From: Wohlfahrtiimonas chitiniclastica DSM 18708
GTDB lineage: Bacteria > Pseudomonadota > Gammaproteobacteria > Cardiobacteriales > Wohlfahrtiimonadaceae
DNA length: 64,000 nt
Assembly: GCF_000375345.1 (NCBI RefSeq)
Contig: NZ_AQXD01000003.1
Location: forward strand, 124,001 to 188,000
Reading direction: 5' to 3'
The notes beneath the pieces were generated by a model. It saw only the letters and a list, made by a program, of their open reading frames with translations, had not been told where the DNA came from and did not search any database. The position numbers and the translations under genes are program-made. Shown here in pieces: positions 7,809-16,860 of the stretch; position 1 is the first letter of the stretch; each line of letters opens with the position of its first letter.

Positions 7809-9365
7809 TCATTGGGATAATGAGCTCATCACCTCCTTTTGTATTAAGTTGCATCCATCGGTGAGTGTATGCAGCGGCATTCTGGCATCATCTGTGAATA
7901 GACAATGGAGGATCACAGGTGTACCACGCGCTGCCCGTTCAATGGCAGCTGCCGAAGCGGCGAAAAATTCATCCATCGTATGACAAACATATGCCGCATT
8001 CACAGACATCTGCCCACATACAATGATCACAATTCCAAGAGCATGATTTTGAGCACTCAATAATGCTTCTGATGACACTGAGCATTCATGATCATCCATC
8101 AAGCACACAACAGTGCGCGTCGGATGCAATGCTTTAGCTGCCATTGCCGCAGCGATGCCATAACCTGTTGTTTTTAAGGCTGGGGCAACATGTGTGCCCG
8201 GATGTTTAAAATGATAAAAGCGGTGCAATGCAGCCACATACGCACCTTGACCATGAGTGATGATGGCATCATCTGGCAATACTGTATTGAATGCTTGCAT
8301 CCAGCGATCCATGGAAACATCATCATGATCTTCTGTTCGATTGCACTGCCACGCATCATAATCGGCACGATCTTTTTGTAAAATGTCGAGCCAATTGTTG
8401 TATAAACGGATGCCCAGCAATGCCTGTGTGAAGGCTTCTGGCGTTGCATTGATGGCTAAATCTGCATGATACACAGCATTGAGCGCATTGATGTCCGGAT
8501 GAATGTGAATCAAGGTTTGTAAAGGCACCGGCGCATTGAGCCACGCATCATGCAGGGTGCCACCACATATGATCACCAAATCGGCATGATCAATGCGCGC
8601 CATTAAGGCTGGATGATCAAGCCCCACTTCACCAATGAATGCTTCATGCGTGGTGTCAAACAGCACCGAGTGATGCCCTTCCACTGCAGTGGATAGAGCA
8701 TAGCGCGCGGCAAATTGCTCAATACGCGCCACTGCGTTTTCATGCCATTGGCTGCCACATAAAATTAAAATGGGATTGCGAGCAAAATTGAGCATCTGTT
8801 CAAATTGCGCCAAATCATTCATAGAGGGGGCAATTGTTACAGGGGCAATCGGAATGCCATCGGGAATGCAGGCGCATTCAGTGAGTACATTCTCGGGCAA
8901 CATCACCACCACAGGCCCGCAGCGCCCGGAAGATGCTTGATGAAATGCGCGCCCAATGATGGCAGGCATTAACCTAGCTTCATCGATGATGGCAGCCCAT
9001 TTAACGGCAGGATAGACATCGTTCAATACAGTTAAGCCTTGCTCATGGGTGCGTGTTTTGACAAATACAATCATAGGCGTGGCCGCTTGCATCGCGATGT
9101 GAAACCCATTGATGACATCTAACATCCCATCATGACTCATCACAAAGGCAATGCCAGGATGACTGGCGAGTTTCCCATAGGCTTCTGCCATCATTAAGGC
9201 TGCGTCCGTTTGCCAAGCAGTGATGAGCTCAATGGCAGCCTGTAATGGCATCAACAGCGCATCATCATTCTGACTTGGCACATAAAAGCCCTGCTTGATG
9301 CCTTGAATCAGCAGCTGATCCACCAATATTTCACCACCTGTGCGCGGCATTCTCGTTTCATGCAT
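7809..9365 (-). CDS. Thiamin-diphosphate-fold protein with altered catalytic motifs
   Basis: A 518-residue protein with the three-domain architecture of acetolactate synthase/benzoylformate decarboxylase: an N-terminal PYR-like domain (PSQNDDALLMPL, then AEAYGK), a middle domain around residues 185-330 and a C-terminal PP-like domain. Two hallmarks are changed. The conserved Glu that activates ThDP (RHE in acetolactate synthase) aligns with Thr in WQTD. The metal-binding GDG motif reads DDH in CLMDDHECS. The family is therefore clear but normal ThDP catalysis is doubtful. It may use a different mechanism, as glyoxylate carboligase does without this Glu, or be a binding protein or a decaying gene. 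AAGGAA lies about 8 bp before the ATG. It is convergent with the pipecolate operon. Confidence 0.65.
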   Translation of the reverse strand: MHETRMPRTGGEILVDQLLIQGIKQGFYVPSQNDDALLMPLQAAIELITAWQTDAALMMAEAYGKLASHPGIAFVMSHDGMLDVINGFHIAMQAATPMIVFVKTRTHEQGLTVLNDVYPAVKWAAIIDEARLMPAIIGRAFHQASSGRCGPVVVMLPENVLTECACIPDGIPIAPVTIAPSMNDLAQFEQMLNFARNPILILCGSQWHENAVARIEQFAARYALSTAVEGHHSVLFDTTHEAFIGEVGLDHPALMARIDHADLVIICGGTLHDAWLNAPVPLQTLIHIHPDINALNAVYHADLAINATPEAFTQALLGIRLYNNWLDILQKDRADYDAWQCNRTEDHDDVSMDRWMQAFNTVLPDDAIITHGQGAYVAALHRFYHFKHPGTHVAPALKTTGYGIAAAMAAKALHPTRTVVCLMDDHECSVSSEALLSAQNHALGIVIIVCGQMSVNAAYVCHTMDEFFAASAAAIERAARGTPVILHCLFTDDARMPLHTLTDGCNLIQKEVMSSLSQ

Positions 9366-9469
9366 AGGGCTTTTTCCTTATGGGATAGAGCTTTAGTATG
9401 ACGAGCCCTCCCCATAAAGAAAAACGAAATTTAGCAATGAGGTGATGAGTTTTTTTCTTAAAAAAGTCT

Positions 9470-10384
9470 TTAAATTTTAGCCAATTCGCTGGGCTTACCC
9501 AAATAATTGAGCACCCAATCGCGCACCATTTTGACTTTTGGCTCGGCTGAATGGCTCTTTAAATAAGCCATGTAATATGAGCCTAACCCCGTCAAACGGT
9601 GGCTTGAAGCTGCCACTAATGACCCTGCATCTAAATCAGGTTGCACCAAAATTTTGGGCACCAAAGCAATGCCGCATCCTGTTTTTGCCGCGCTGATGCA
9701 TGATGACCAACGTTCAAATAACAGTGATCGATAACCATTGGGATAAATCTGATTAAAGCGCTCAAAGAATTGATCCCACGTATTTAAACGGGAGCGACAC
9801 TCAATGAGGCGTGTTTTAAAATAGATGTCGATCTCCTCTTGTCCTGCATTATTTGCCAATACATCCGGATGACACACAGGCACCATCTCTTCATCAAAAA
9901 GCTCCACCGCTTCCATGCCATGCCAGCCGCCATAGCCATAGACAAATGCCACATCGGCATCCACATCCGAGGGATCATACGGAATCACTTGTTCATAAAA
10001 TGAGAGTTGCACATCACCATAATGGGCTGTAAATCCCTTTAACGCTTTGACAAGCCACGCAGCACACAATGATGGATGCGATGCAATGCGGATCACCTCT
10101 TCAAAAACGCCATAAGAGAGCATCTCTTTTGAGGTTTCCTCAATTTTTCTTAAAATTGAATTCACATGGGATAAATAGGTGCTGCCCGCCGGTGACAACT
10201 CAAGCTTTTGGCGATGACGAACAAATAATTGCACCTGTAAACTACTCTCTAACAGCGCCACTTGCTTACTGATGGCGCTTTGCGTCAGATTCAGCTCCTC
10301 TGCCGCTAGCGTAAAACTCAAATGCTTAGCCGACACCTGAAAACAACGCATGGTATGCGTTGTCGGTAAATATAAACGACTCAT
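9470..10384 (-). CDS. LysR-type transcriptional regulator
   Basis: A 304-residue regulator. Residues ~10-65 form the winged helix-turn-helix (MRCFQVSAKHLSFTLAAEEL, then LTQSAISKQVALLE), followed by an effector-binding domain of the periplasmic-binding-protein fold (about 95-295). The N-terminal style resembles GcvA-type regulators. GGAGGA lies 4 bp upstream of the ATG. Pseudomonas amaAB is also next to a LysR gene, so control of the pipecolate region is a fair inference. A TCGATC-N18-GATCGA inverted repeat just upstream could be its own binding site. Confidence 0.85.
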   Translation of the reverse strand: MSRLYLPTTHTMRCFQVSAKHLSFTLAAEELNLTQSAISKQVALLESSLQVQLFVRHRQKLELSPAGSTYLSHVNSILRKIEETSKEMLSYGVFEEVIRIASHPSLCAAWLVKALKGFTAHYGDVQLSFYEQVIPYDPSDVDADVAFVYGYGGWHGMEAVELFDEEMVPVCHPDVLANNAGQEEIDIYFKTRLIECRSRLNTWDQFFERFNQIYPNGYRSLLFERWSSCISAAKTGCGIALVPKILVQPDLDAGSLVAASSHRLTGLGSYYMAYLKSHSAEPKVKMVRDWVLNYLGKPSELAKI

Positions 10385-10406
10385 GTTTCCTCCATTCCTT
10401 CGGTAC

Positions 10407-10436
10407 TCGATCGGTGTTATTTGTGTGTTTGATCGA
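10407..10436. promoter_or_regulatory. Inverted repeat upstream of the LysR gene
   Basis: Arms TCGATC (10407-10412) and GATCGA (10431-10436) are separated by 18 bp and lie 23-52 bp before the LysR start. Autoregulatory sites of LysR proteins often sit here. The arms are short, so chance is possible. Confidence 0.3.
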
Positions 10437-10514
10437 TTAAATTAACTTACCAAAGTTTTGGGGCTCACATCAAAAAAAGTTACATGCAACACTCAACCCA
10501 CTGTTTTTGAGCAT

Positions 10515-10538
10515 AAAAAAAGCGGCCAAAGCCGCTTT
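10515..10538 (-). terminator. Terminator of the MHS transporter gene
   Basis: On the minus strand, stem AGCGGC / GCCGCT around a four-base loop, followed by at least six T (A 10515-10520 on +). It lies 22 bp beyond the transporter stop codon and separates it from the LysR gene. Confidence 0.85.
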
Positions 10539-10559
10539 CATTATGTTTAGGTTAGGTCA

Positions 10560-11879
10560 TTACTCTTGATAGCCTTTATAGGCCAAGGGTAAAAATGCCA
10601 CCACAATGCCCACGATCGCTACAAAACCAATGTACCAAGCCGCACCTAATGCTGTTTGACCCAATAACCAAATCGTCAAGGCTGGCGTAATAGCACTGAA
10701 AGCTGCATAGGCTAAGTTATAAGAGAAGGATAAACCTGAATAACGGATTTTTGCAGGGAATGCACGCGTTGCAATGATTGGCGTAATGGCAATTGCCCCT
10801 GTGAATAAGCCCATAATCCCCGCACCAATGTAGATCATTTCAATGGTGGGTTGCTCTGATAATAGATTGTAAAACCAAAATGATGAGATCGCCAATCCAC
10901 CCCATGCGATGATGGAAACTGCACGAGTTTTTACCACATCTTCTAGATAACCAAACAAAATACAACCGAATGTCAGCATCAAGGCCATGATGCAACCTGT
11001 AATGCGCGCATCAATCGGTGGCAATTGATACATGCCGCCCAAAATTTTCACAGGTGTCATCAAAATCCCCACCATCACTGTTGTGGACAATGACCAGGTG
11101 AGCAATGCCACAATGATGCACGCCCATTTGTGCTTTTTCATCACGGTGACCACAGGAATCTCTTTAGATAACTCTTTGCGCTCTGCCATCTCTTGGAAAA
11201 TCGGCGTTTCAGATAAATAACGGCGTAAATAGACAGACAACACACCAAATAAGCCACCCACGATGAATGGAATGCGCCATGCGTAATCTAAAATTTCTTC
11301 ACGCGTGTAGACAACATCGATCAAAATGGACATTAAAAAGCCGAGTAAAATCCCGCCTGTGATGCCACTTGTCAATACGCCAATGCCCAAACCATAACGG
11401 TTTTTCGGCGTGTGTTCTGCAATGAAAACCCAAGCACCCGGCATTTCACCACCGATTGCCGCGCCTTGGAACATGCGCATTAAAATCAAAATCACAGGTG
11501 CCAACAAACCAATGTTTTCATACGTTGGCATCACACCGATGACAAATGTTGGCAATGCCATCATTGCAACGCTTAACGTAAACATTTTCTTACGACCCAA
11601 AATGTCCCCAAAATGCGCCATGATGATCCCGCCAATCGGACGCGCGATGTAACCGGCGGCAAAACCGCCCCACGCATATACATCTCCCCAAACGGTGCCC
11701 AGCAGATCAGCCGGCAGGAACAGCTTTTTGACCACGGTTTCAATATAGAGCGCATAGATGACGAAATCATAGAATTCCAGAGTTCCGCCAAGAGATGCTA
11801 AGCTCAATGTTTTATAATCTTCTTTATTTAACGGACGCGCTGAGGGGGCGCCCATGGTCGTTTCGCTGCTTGCTGACAT
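10560..11879 (-). CDS. MFS transporter of the metabolite:H+ symporter (MHS) type
   Basis: A 439-residue inner-membrane protein with 12 predicted helices. The signature RPIGGIIMAHFGDILGRKKMF between helices 2 and 3, together with LEFYDF in helix 1 and RMFQGAAIGGE in helix 4, places it with ProP/ShiA/KgtP-like proton symporters for organic acids and zwitterions. The substrate cannot be read from sequence. Its position beside the pipecolate operon and LysR gene makes a cyclic amino acid, betaine or dicarboxylate plausible. TTAGGAAAA precedes the ATG. Confidence 0.8.
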   Translation of the reverse strand: MSASSETTMGAPSARPLNKEDYKTLSLASLGGTLEFYDFVIYALYIETVVKKLFLPADLLGTVWGDVYAWGGFAAGYIARPIGGIIMAHFGDILGRKKMFTLSVAMMALPTFVIGVMPTYENIGLLAPVILILMRMFQGAAIGGEMPGAWVFIAEHTPKNRYGLGIGVLTSGITGGILLGFLMSILIDVVYTREEILDYAWRIPFIVGGLFGVLSVYLRRYLSETPIFQEMAERKELSKEIPVVTVMKKHKWACIIVALLTWSLSTTVMVGILMTPVKILGGMYQLPPIDARITGCIMALMLTFGCILFGYLEDVVKTRAVSIIAWGGLAISSFWFYNLLSEQPTIEMIYIGAGIMGLFTGAIAITPIIATRAFPAKIRYSGLSFSYNLAYAAFSAITPALTIWLLGQTALGAAWYIGFVAIVGIVVAFLPLAYKGYQE

Positions 11880-12308
11880 ACTGTATTTTTCCTAATCGTA
11901 ATTCATTAATTATTAACTCGATCTCAAATCGATCCTCATTATTCCTATAAATTTTTACAAAATTCAAGGCTTGCTTGAGAATATTTTGCCTTTTGTACTT
12001 TTTTATCTGGCACTGTGAATTTTTCCATCAAAATCAAAATGTTTTAGCGTTATTCACTGCATAAACAGCGCTAAATACATTGATCTATTTATCAATATTG
12101 ATCTACAAAAAGATTACAAAATTATCGTTTCAGCCCTAGATTAATTCAAAAATCCATTGTATTGTATGTTGCATACTGGTTATTTATGGTGCATTGATGC
12201 TTGAAAAGCTCAGCAAATTTGTGATGAACAAAAAAATGTGCTTTAAATATCTACAAAATAACTACCAAAATAATAAATGGTTGTATCATTCGACTGGAGG
12301 AGAGTTTC
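11880..12308. other. 429-bp AT-rich divergent intergenic region
   Basis: It separates the MHS transporter (-) from the second YkvI gene (+). I found no ORF or RNA gene. Repeats include TTAGCG (12051-12056) with CGCTAA about 19 bp later, and the direct repeat ATTGATCTA twice near 12080-12106. AT-richness is marked compared with the genes. It probably contains two promoters and regulator sites. Confidence 0.4.
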
Positions 12309-13403
12309 ATGTTTAAGATTATACAAATGGCGTTCGCCTTTGTGGGCGTGATCGTCGGTGCGGGCTTCGCATCTGGCCAAGAGATCTTGCAATATTTTAC
12401 AAGCTTTGGCACCTGGGGCACATTTGGTGCCGCCGTCTCTACAGGTTTATTTGCCTATTTGGGCATGATGCTCATGAAAATGGGCAGCCGCTTACAAACA
12501 GCCTCGCATGATGAAGCCATCTACAAATTAAGCGGCAAATTCTTAGGTACAGCAGTGGATTACATCATCATCTTCACACTCTTTGGTGTGGGCGTTGTGA
12601 TGGTCGCTGGTGCAGGCAGCATGCTCAATCAACAATATGACGTGCCAGCATGGTTAGGCAGCTTATTGATGACCATCATGGTGGTTTCAACGGTTCTATT
12701 GCCAATCAACCGCGTGATTGCATTGATTGGTGCGATCACACCATTTTTAATCATCGCGCTTGCCATCATCTGCGTGTATAGCTTATTTACACATCACGCC
12801 ACCATTGAAGAGTTAGAGCCTGTGGCAACCTCCGTGAAAAGTTCATTGCCAAACTGGTTCATCGCTGCCATTAACTACGTTTCCTTTAACGTGGCGGTGG
12901 GTGCGGGTATGGCACTTGTGATGGGTGGCAGTGAAAAGAACGAAAAAATTGCCACATGGGGCGGTTTAATCGGTGGCTTATTGATCGGTGCATTGATTGT
13001 GGTGGCTCATTACGCCATCTTCTTAAACATCCATGATGTCAAAGATGTGGGCTTACCATTATTGAAAATCATCCAAGATTTATCCCCAACGTTGGGCATC
13101 ATGATGACGATTGTGTTATTCGGCATGATCTACAACACAGGCGTTGCCATGTACTATGCATTTGTGGCGCGCTTTACCACCATGCAAACGAAGCGCTCTT
13201 ACATGTTTGCAGGGGCTACAGGTTTGGTGGGCTTTGTGGCAAGCTTCGCGGGCTTTACAGGTTTAGTGGCGTACTTCTACCCATTGATCGGTTACTTAGG
13301 TTTATTGTTGATCGCCATCTTAGTGATCGCACCATTTAAAATCAAAAAAGAAAAAGCCACTGAGTATCCTCATTGCAATGTTGCGGATGCGCCGATTGCA
13401 TAA
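12309..13403 (+). CDS. YkvI-family membrane protein (paralogue 2)
   Basis: A 364-residue multi-helix membrane protein of the same family as 2258-3376. The shared start is a hydrophobic stretch followed by VGAGFASG and a YFTSFG segment. Other common points are LNQQYDVPAW in mid-protein, NWFIAAINYV, and a helical C-terminus ending in IAPFKIKK. It is probably a secondary transporter of an amino acid-like solute. CTGGAGGAG sits 8 bp upstream of the ATG. It is transcribed alone and ended by the hairpin at 13428. Confidence 0.75.
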   Translation: MFKIIQMAFAFVGVIVGAGFASGQEILQYFTSFGTWGTFGAAVSTGLFAYLGMMLMKMGSRLQTASHDEAIYKLSGKFLGTAVDYIIIFTLFGVGVVMVAGAGSMLNQQYDVPAWLGSLLMTIMVVSTVLLPINRVIALIGAITPFLIIALAIICVYSLFTHHATIEELEPVATSVKSSLPNWFIAAINYVSFNVAVGAGMALVMGGSEKNEKIATWGGLIGGLLIGALIVVAHYAIFLNIHDVKDVGLPLLKIIQDLSPTLGIMMTIVLFGMIYNTGVAMYYAFVARFTTMQTKRSYMFAGATGLVGFVASFAGFTGLVAYFYPLIGYLGLLLIAILVIAPFKIKKEKATEYPHCNVADAPIA

Positions 13404-13427
13404 GTTCCTCAGTGACTGATGTTTTAG

Positions 13428-13457
13428 AAAGCTTTTGAGTTACTCAAAAGCTTTTTT
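13428..13457 (+). terminator. Terminator of YkvI paralogue 2, overlapping the EamA stop
   Basis: Stem AAAGCTTTTGAG / CTCAAAAGCTTT with loop TTA, followed by more T. The loop is part of the stop codon of the convergent EamA gene (13440-13442), so the terminator is embedded in coding sequence of the opposite strand. Confidence 0.85.
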
Positions 13458-14366
13458 ATTTGCGCGCTTACGCAGTGTTTCTAAGCTCACCACTTTATTG
13501 ACGCGCTGGGCAATGATCACACCGATCAAACAGATCGCCCCGCCAATGATGTGATAAGGTTCAAGGTTTTCATGCAAAAACAGAATCGAAATGATCGCTG
13601 TAAAGAGCGGCGATAAGTTCATAAAGAGCGATGTTTTGCTCGCACCTAAACGCGCCACACCTTGTAACCATAAAAATGGTGCAATAATCGATGCCGGAAT
13701 GCCTGCAAATAAAATCAAATTCACATTCTCACGCGTGATGGCAACATTGTCCGTCATCGCAAACAACGGCACTAAAATCAACACACCAAAAATCACCTGC
13801 CAATAGAGAGATTGCCATGTTGAAACTTGCGCTTGAATCTTCCACTTCATGGTCAATACGCCATAGAGCGCATAAGCAGAGGCGGCAATCAGCATCATCA
13901 ATTCACCTTTACCAATGCCGATGTCCAGTAAAATCGCAGGATTGCCCCCGCTGATTAACCATGTAATTCCAAAAAAAGACAACCCACTACCCACCAACAA
14001 TCCGACAGTCAATGGCGTACGTAGGATAAGTAAACTCAAAATGATGGTGAGTAGTGGTGTCAAGGAAAGGAATATCCCAATCATCGTGGCGGAAATGGTG
14101 TACGCCGCGTAATACGCTAAGCACTGATACACCGCCATGCCAAGAAAACCCAGCACCGCGAACTTCCATAGCAATGGCTTTAACTGTTGCCAGTTGCGCC
14201 ATGTGCCCACAATACAAAAAGGTGTCAGAATTAAAAAAGCCAACACCCAACGATAAAAAGAGATGGCCGCAGGTTCAATCACACCCGCAGACAATTTATT
14301 GACGACCGCATTCATCGCCCAGATCATTACCGCAACTAATGGATACAGCATTGCAGCCCAATTCAT
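13440..14366 (-). CDS. EamA/DMT-family transporter
   Basis: A 308-residue protein with ten predicted helices in two EamA repeats (about residues 5-140 and 150-285), the RhaT/YdcZ-like drug/metabolite exporter superfamily. The second repeat includes PLFTAIISILFLHE, a typical helix-9 signature. I prefer ATG 14366 because GGAGGA lies just before it; ATG 14378 overlaps that site. It is divergent from an AraC-type gene, and the 104 bp between contain a perfect 10-bp inverted repeat. Export of an amino acid or metabolite under AraC control is an inference. Confidence 0.8.
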   Translation of the reverse strand: MNWAAMLYPLVAVMIWAMNAVVNKLSAGVIEPAAISFYRWVLAFLILTPFCIVGTWRNWQQLKPLLWKFAVLGFLGMAVYQCLAYYAAYTISATMIGIFLSLTPLLTIILSLLILRTPLTVGLLVGSGLSFFGITWLISGGNPAILLDIGIGKGELMMLIAASAYALYGVLTMKWKIQAQVSTWQSLYWQVIFGVLILVPLFAMTDNVAITRENVNLILFAGIPASIIAPFLWLQGVARLGASKTSLFMNLSPLFTAIISILFLHENLEPYHIIGGAICLIGVIIAQRVNKVVSLETLRKRANKKAFE

Positions 14367-14400
14367 AGTTTCCTCCATTCATTCGGGGTCTGAGAGTATA

Positions 14401-14461
14401 GATTGTCAGATATAAAGTATATAATGGTAATCAGACATCTTGATCCACTTTTCTGACAATC
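14401..14461. promoter_or_regulatory. Perfect inverted repeat between the EamA and AraC genes
   Basis: GATTGTCAGA (14401-14410) and TCTGACAATC (14452-14461) are exact reverse complements. Between them lies a partial copy, TCAGACAT at 14431-14438, in the same orientation as TCAGATAT at 14406-14413. Three half-sites in a divergent promoter region are typical of AraC-family operators. The right arm ends 9 bp before the AraC ATG. Confidence 0.55.
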
Positions 14462-14470
14462 CATTAAAAT

Positions 14471-15274
14471 ATGAAACAACTTTGCATGCGTCCCACCGAA
14501 TTTCACACCGATCAACTCATCGCCCTTGCAGATGAAGAGATCAATGAAGCGAGTGAATATCTCCCCCATGAGCACAATTGGGGGCAGATCATTTTTGTTA
14601 AATGTGGCGTCATCACCTTAGAAGTTGAGGGTGAGCGTTTCATTGCACCGCCTGGCTTTGCCATTTGGATTCCGCCGGCCTGTACGCACGCATGCCACAG
14701 CCATCAACCCACGCGCTTTCGCGCCATCAATCTTTCCATGCATGCCTCGGCTTTTTTAACCGATCACCCTTCCCTATTAAAATTCAGCGACATTGCGCTT
14801 GGCATTGTCGATCACTATTTTGATGCCAAAATACAGATGCCCATCACACCGCAAGATCAGCGCAAAGCCCAAGTTTTGATTGATGAATTGCAAGGTGCAA
14901 TGATTGGGCACACTTATTTACCCACCTCAGAGCACCGCCTCTTAAAGCCCATTTTAACGACTTTAGAGCAAGCGCCCGACAATCGTTTGACCTTAAAAGA
15001 GTGGGCGCACAAAGTCTTTAGCACCGAGCGCACGCTCGCGCGCCACTTTCAAAAGGAGCTTGGCATGAGTTTTAATGAATGGTGCCAAAGGCTGCGCTTT
15101 ATTCATGGCACCGCCTTGCTTGAACAAGGCGAAACCATTGAAGAGATCGCCTTTAAAGTGGGCTATCGTTCAGCGTCGAGTTTCATCGCAATGTTTCAGG
15201 CACTCTCTGGCACAACACCAGATCGCTATCGCCAATTGCACACGCATCCATCGACTTCACAATGTCAAAATTGA
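14471..15274 (+). CDS. AraC-family transcriptional regulator with cupin domain
   Basis: A 267-residue regulator. Residues ~10-100 form a cupin-type sensory domain (LPHEHNWGQIIFV and APPGFAIWIPP). Residues ~165-255 form the double helix-turn-helix, with STERTLARHFQKELGMSF in the first and GYRSASSFIAMFQALSGTTP in the second. No strong ribosome-binding site is seen; ATG 14486 is an alternative start. Regulators of this NimR/YidF-like layout commonly control an adjacent divergent exporter, which fits the EamA gene. The last 92 bp overlap the convergent transglycosylase gene. Confidence 0.85.
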   Translation: MKQLCMRPTEFHTDQLIALADEEINEASEYLPHEHNWGQIIFVKCGVITLEVEGERFIAPPGFAIWIPPACTHACHSHQPTRFRAINLSMHASAFLTDHPSLLKFSDIALGIVDHYFDAKIQMPITPQDQRKAQVLIDELQGAMIGHTYLPTSEHRLLKPILTTLEQAPDNRLTLKEWAHKVFSTERTLARHFQKELGMSFNEWCQRLRFIHGTALLEQGETIEEIAFKVGYRSASSFIAMFQALSGTTPDRYRQLHTHPSTSQCQN

Positions 15275-16046
15275 GAAATAAACGCACATTCTCTAAATAA
15301 GTGCGTTTTTTAAGAGCGACATACTTATCAAATACACGATTTGAATATTTAAAGGTGGCATCATCTTTGCTGCCATTGTAACGATGGAGTGCCGCCCGAA
15401 TGTTGCCCTCTTTTTTAAGGTATTCCACCAAAATCGCCGTGCCGATCTCAATGTTTGTTGGAATGTCATACAACACATCCACATCGCCATATTGGCTGAT
15501 TTTATCTAAATGCCACTTTGGCGTCACTTGCATGAGCCCAATGGCGCCTTTATTGCTTTTCGCAGCGGGATTATAGGTGGATTCTACAAAAATGATGGCG
15601 AGCAAAAACTCTAAGTCAAGCTGATTTGCCCATGCAGCTTTTTGCGCACTGCGCACTAAAATGCGCGCATTTTTCTCATCAATGCCATAATTATTGACCA
15701 AATATCGCGTCATGATTTGGCGCTTTGTGCGGCGCAATGAGTGGCGATATTGGATATTATCTAAAGTGTTGTGAGCAATCTCTAAATCATGCCCATGCAG
15801 CATGCGAAGCGCGCCCGTTAAACCAAAAAATCGGCTCATGTCCACTTGCATTAAAGCGCGCGGACGCTCCTGAATTACATCAACCCGCGCACTTTTTGGC
15901 AGGTTAATGGTCAATAGATACGGCAAACCGTACCCAAAAATAATCATCGGCAGCATCACCATTGTCATCACAATGCGCGAATGCTGCTGAATCATGCGCC
16001 AAATGGGCGCAATTTGCGTACAAAAAGTAGAAGTGTGATGATCCAT
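15183..16046 (-). CDS. Membrane-anchored lytic transglycosylase (SLT domain)
   Basis: A 287-residue protein with a hydrophobic helix at about residues 24-48 and a family-1 SLT domain at ~140-245. The catalytic acid is Glu155 in FVESTYNP, followed by GAIGLMQVTP and RYNGS, all standard SLT signatures. It should cleave peptidoglycan glycan strands with anhydro-muropeptide formation at the periplasmic face. The C-terminal ~30 residues overlap the AraC gene on the opposite strand, so this tail is less certain. It lies 43 bp downstream of the lysozyme-like gene and may be in its operon. Confidence 0.8.
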   Translation of the reverse strand: MDHHTSTFCTQIAPIWRMIQQHSRIVMTMVMLPMIIFGYGLPYLLTINLPKSARVDVIQERPRALMQVDMSRFFGLTGALRMLHGHDLEIAHNTLDNIQYRHSLRRTKRQIMTRYLVNNYGIDEKNARILVRSAQKAAWANQLDLEFLLAIIFVESTYNPAAKSNKGAIGLMQVTPKWHLDKISQYGDVDVLYDIPTNIEIGTAILVEYLKKEGNIRAALHRYNGSKDDATFKYSNRVFDKYVALKKRTYLENVRLFLNFDIVKSMDACAIGDSDLVLCQRVPETLR

Positions 16047-16089
16047 GCAAAATCGTTATACTGAATAATTCAGAAATTATACAGTAGAA

Positions 16090-16860
16090 TCATTGATATG
16101 TATCAATTCGATTGTGCCAACCGGCCAACCATCTTTCTTCATTGCGCTCTTTTGGGGCATTTTTCACGCGGTTACTCATGACCGTTTTCGCCGCCGTTCT
16201 AAAGCTCTGCATCAAATCTTTTTGGGCAACGTTAGGGTCCATGGTTTCCAACACTTGCAACAATCCCCAGCCTTGCCCTTGATAACGCTCATTTTGATTG
16301 ATGCCTTCACCTTTAAAATTGATGTAATCAATGAGCGCATATAAGCCGCTTGGCGTATTCAATAGGCGATTAAAATTCTCTTTAACCCGTTTTTTTTGCG
16401 AAGTTGCCGCTAAAATTTTGGGCAATGATGCATTAAGACGCTCCGCAATGAACTCAATTTGTACCGCTTGCGTGTTGTACAAAAAGTTTTCTAAATCTTT
16501 AAAAGCAGGATCATTGTGTTTGGCACTTAAAAACTCGGCTTGCGTTTTCCACGGCGCATAACGATACATGCGCAACAGCCACGGCAACTCGATGTTTTTA
16601 GTTTTATAAAACGTCACAAGCGCAGGAAAACTCTCTTCAAAGCGCTCAGGTTCATTGTATTTGTACCAAATGAAATGCCCAATGCCAAGGGATGGAAAAT
16701 TCTCTCCATTGTTCCAAACCACTAAATTTTCGCGCTTGCCACCTGTTTCGTTGCGATAGATTTTACCTGCGATCTCATTGAGTGCAGCGGGCGGAATGTT
16801 AATGTCCGCCGCCGCAATGCTCACACTGCATAATGCAATGCATAACCACTGTTTAATCAT
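16090..16860 (-). CDS. Secreted protein of unknown function, possibly lysozyme-like
   Basis: A 256-residue protein with a signal peptide (MIKQWLCIALCSVSIAAA). The mature part begins with a segment rich in conserved-looking residues, RNETGGKRENLVVWNNGE, then SLGIGHFIWY. The layout (acidic residue near a GG, then GIGHF) recalls phage-type lysozymes, but I cannot place it in a named family and no complete active site is confirmed. I choose ATG 16860 over 16878 because it gives a proper signal peptide and follows GAAGGA. The start overlaps the end of the upstream hydrolase gene by 8 bp, implying co-translation. Confidence 0.6.
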   Translation of the reverse strand: MIKQWLCIALCSVSIAAADINIPPAALNEIAGKIYRNETGGKRENLVVWNNGENFPSLGIGHFIWYKYNEPERFEESFPALVTFYKTKNIELPWLLRMYRYAPWKTQAEFLSAKHNDPAFKDLENFLYNTQAVQIEFIAERLNASLPKILAATSQKKRVKENFNRLLNTPSGLYALIDYINFKGEGINQNERYQGQGWGLLQVLETMDPNVAQKDLMQSFRTAAKTVMSNRVKNAPKERNEERWLAGWHNRIDTYQ

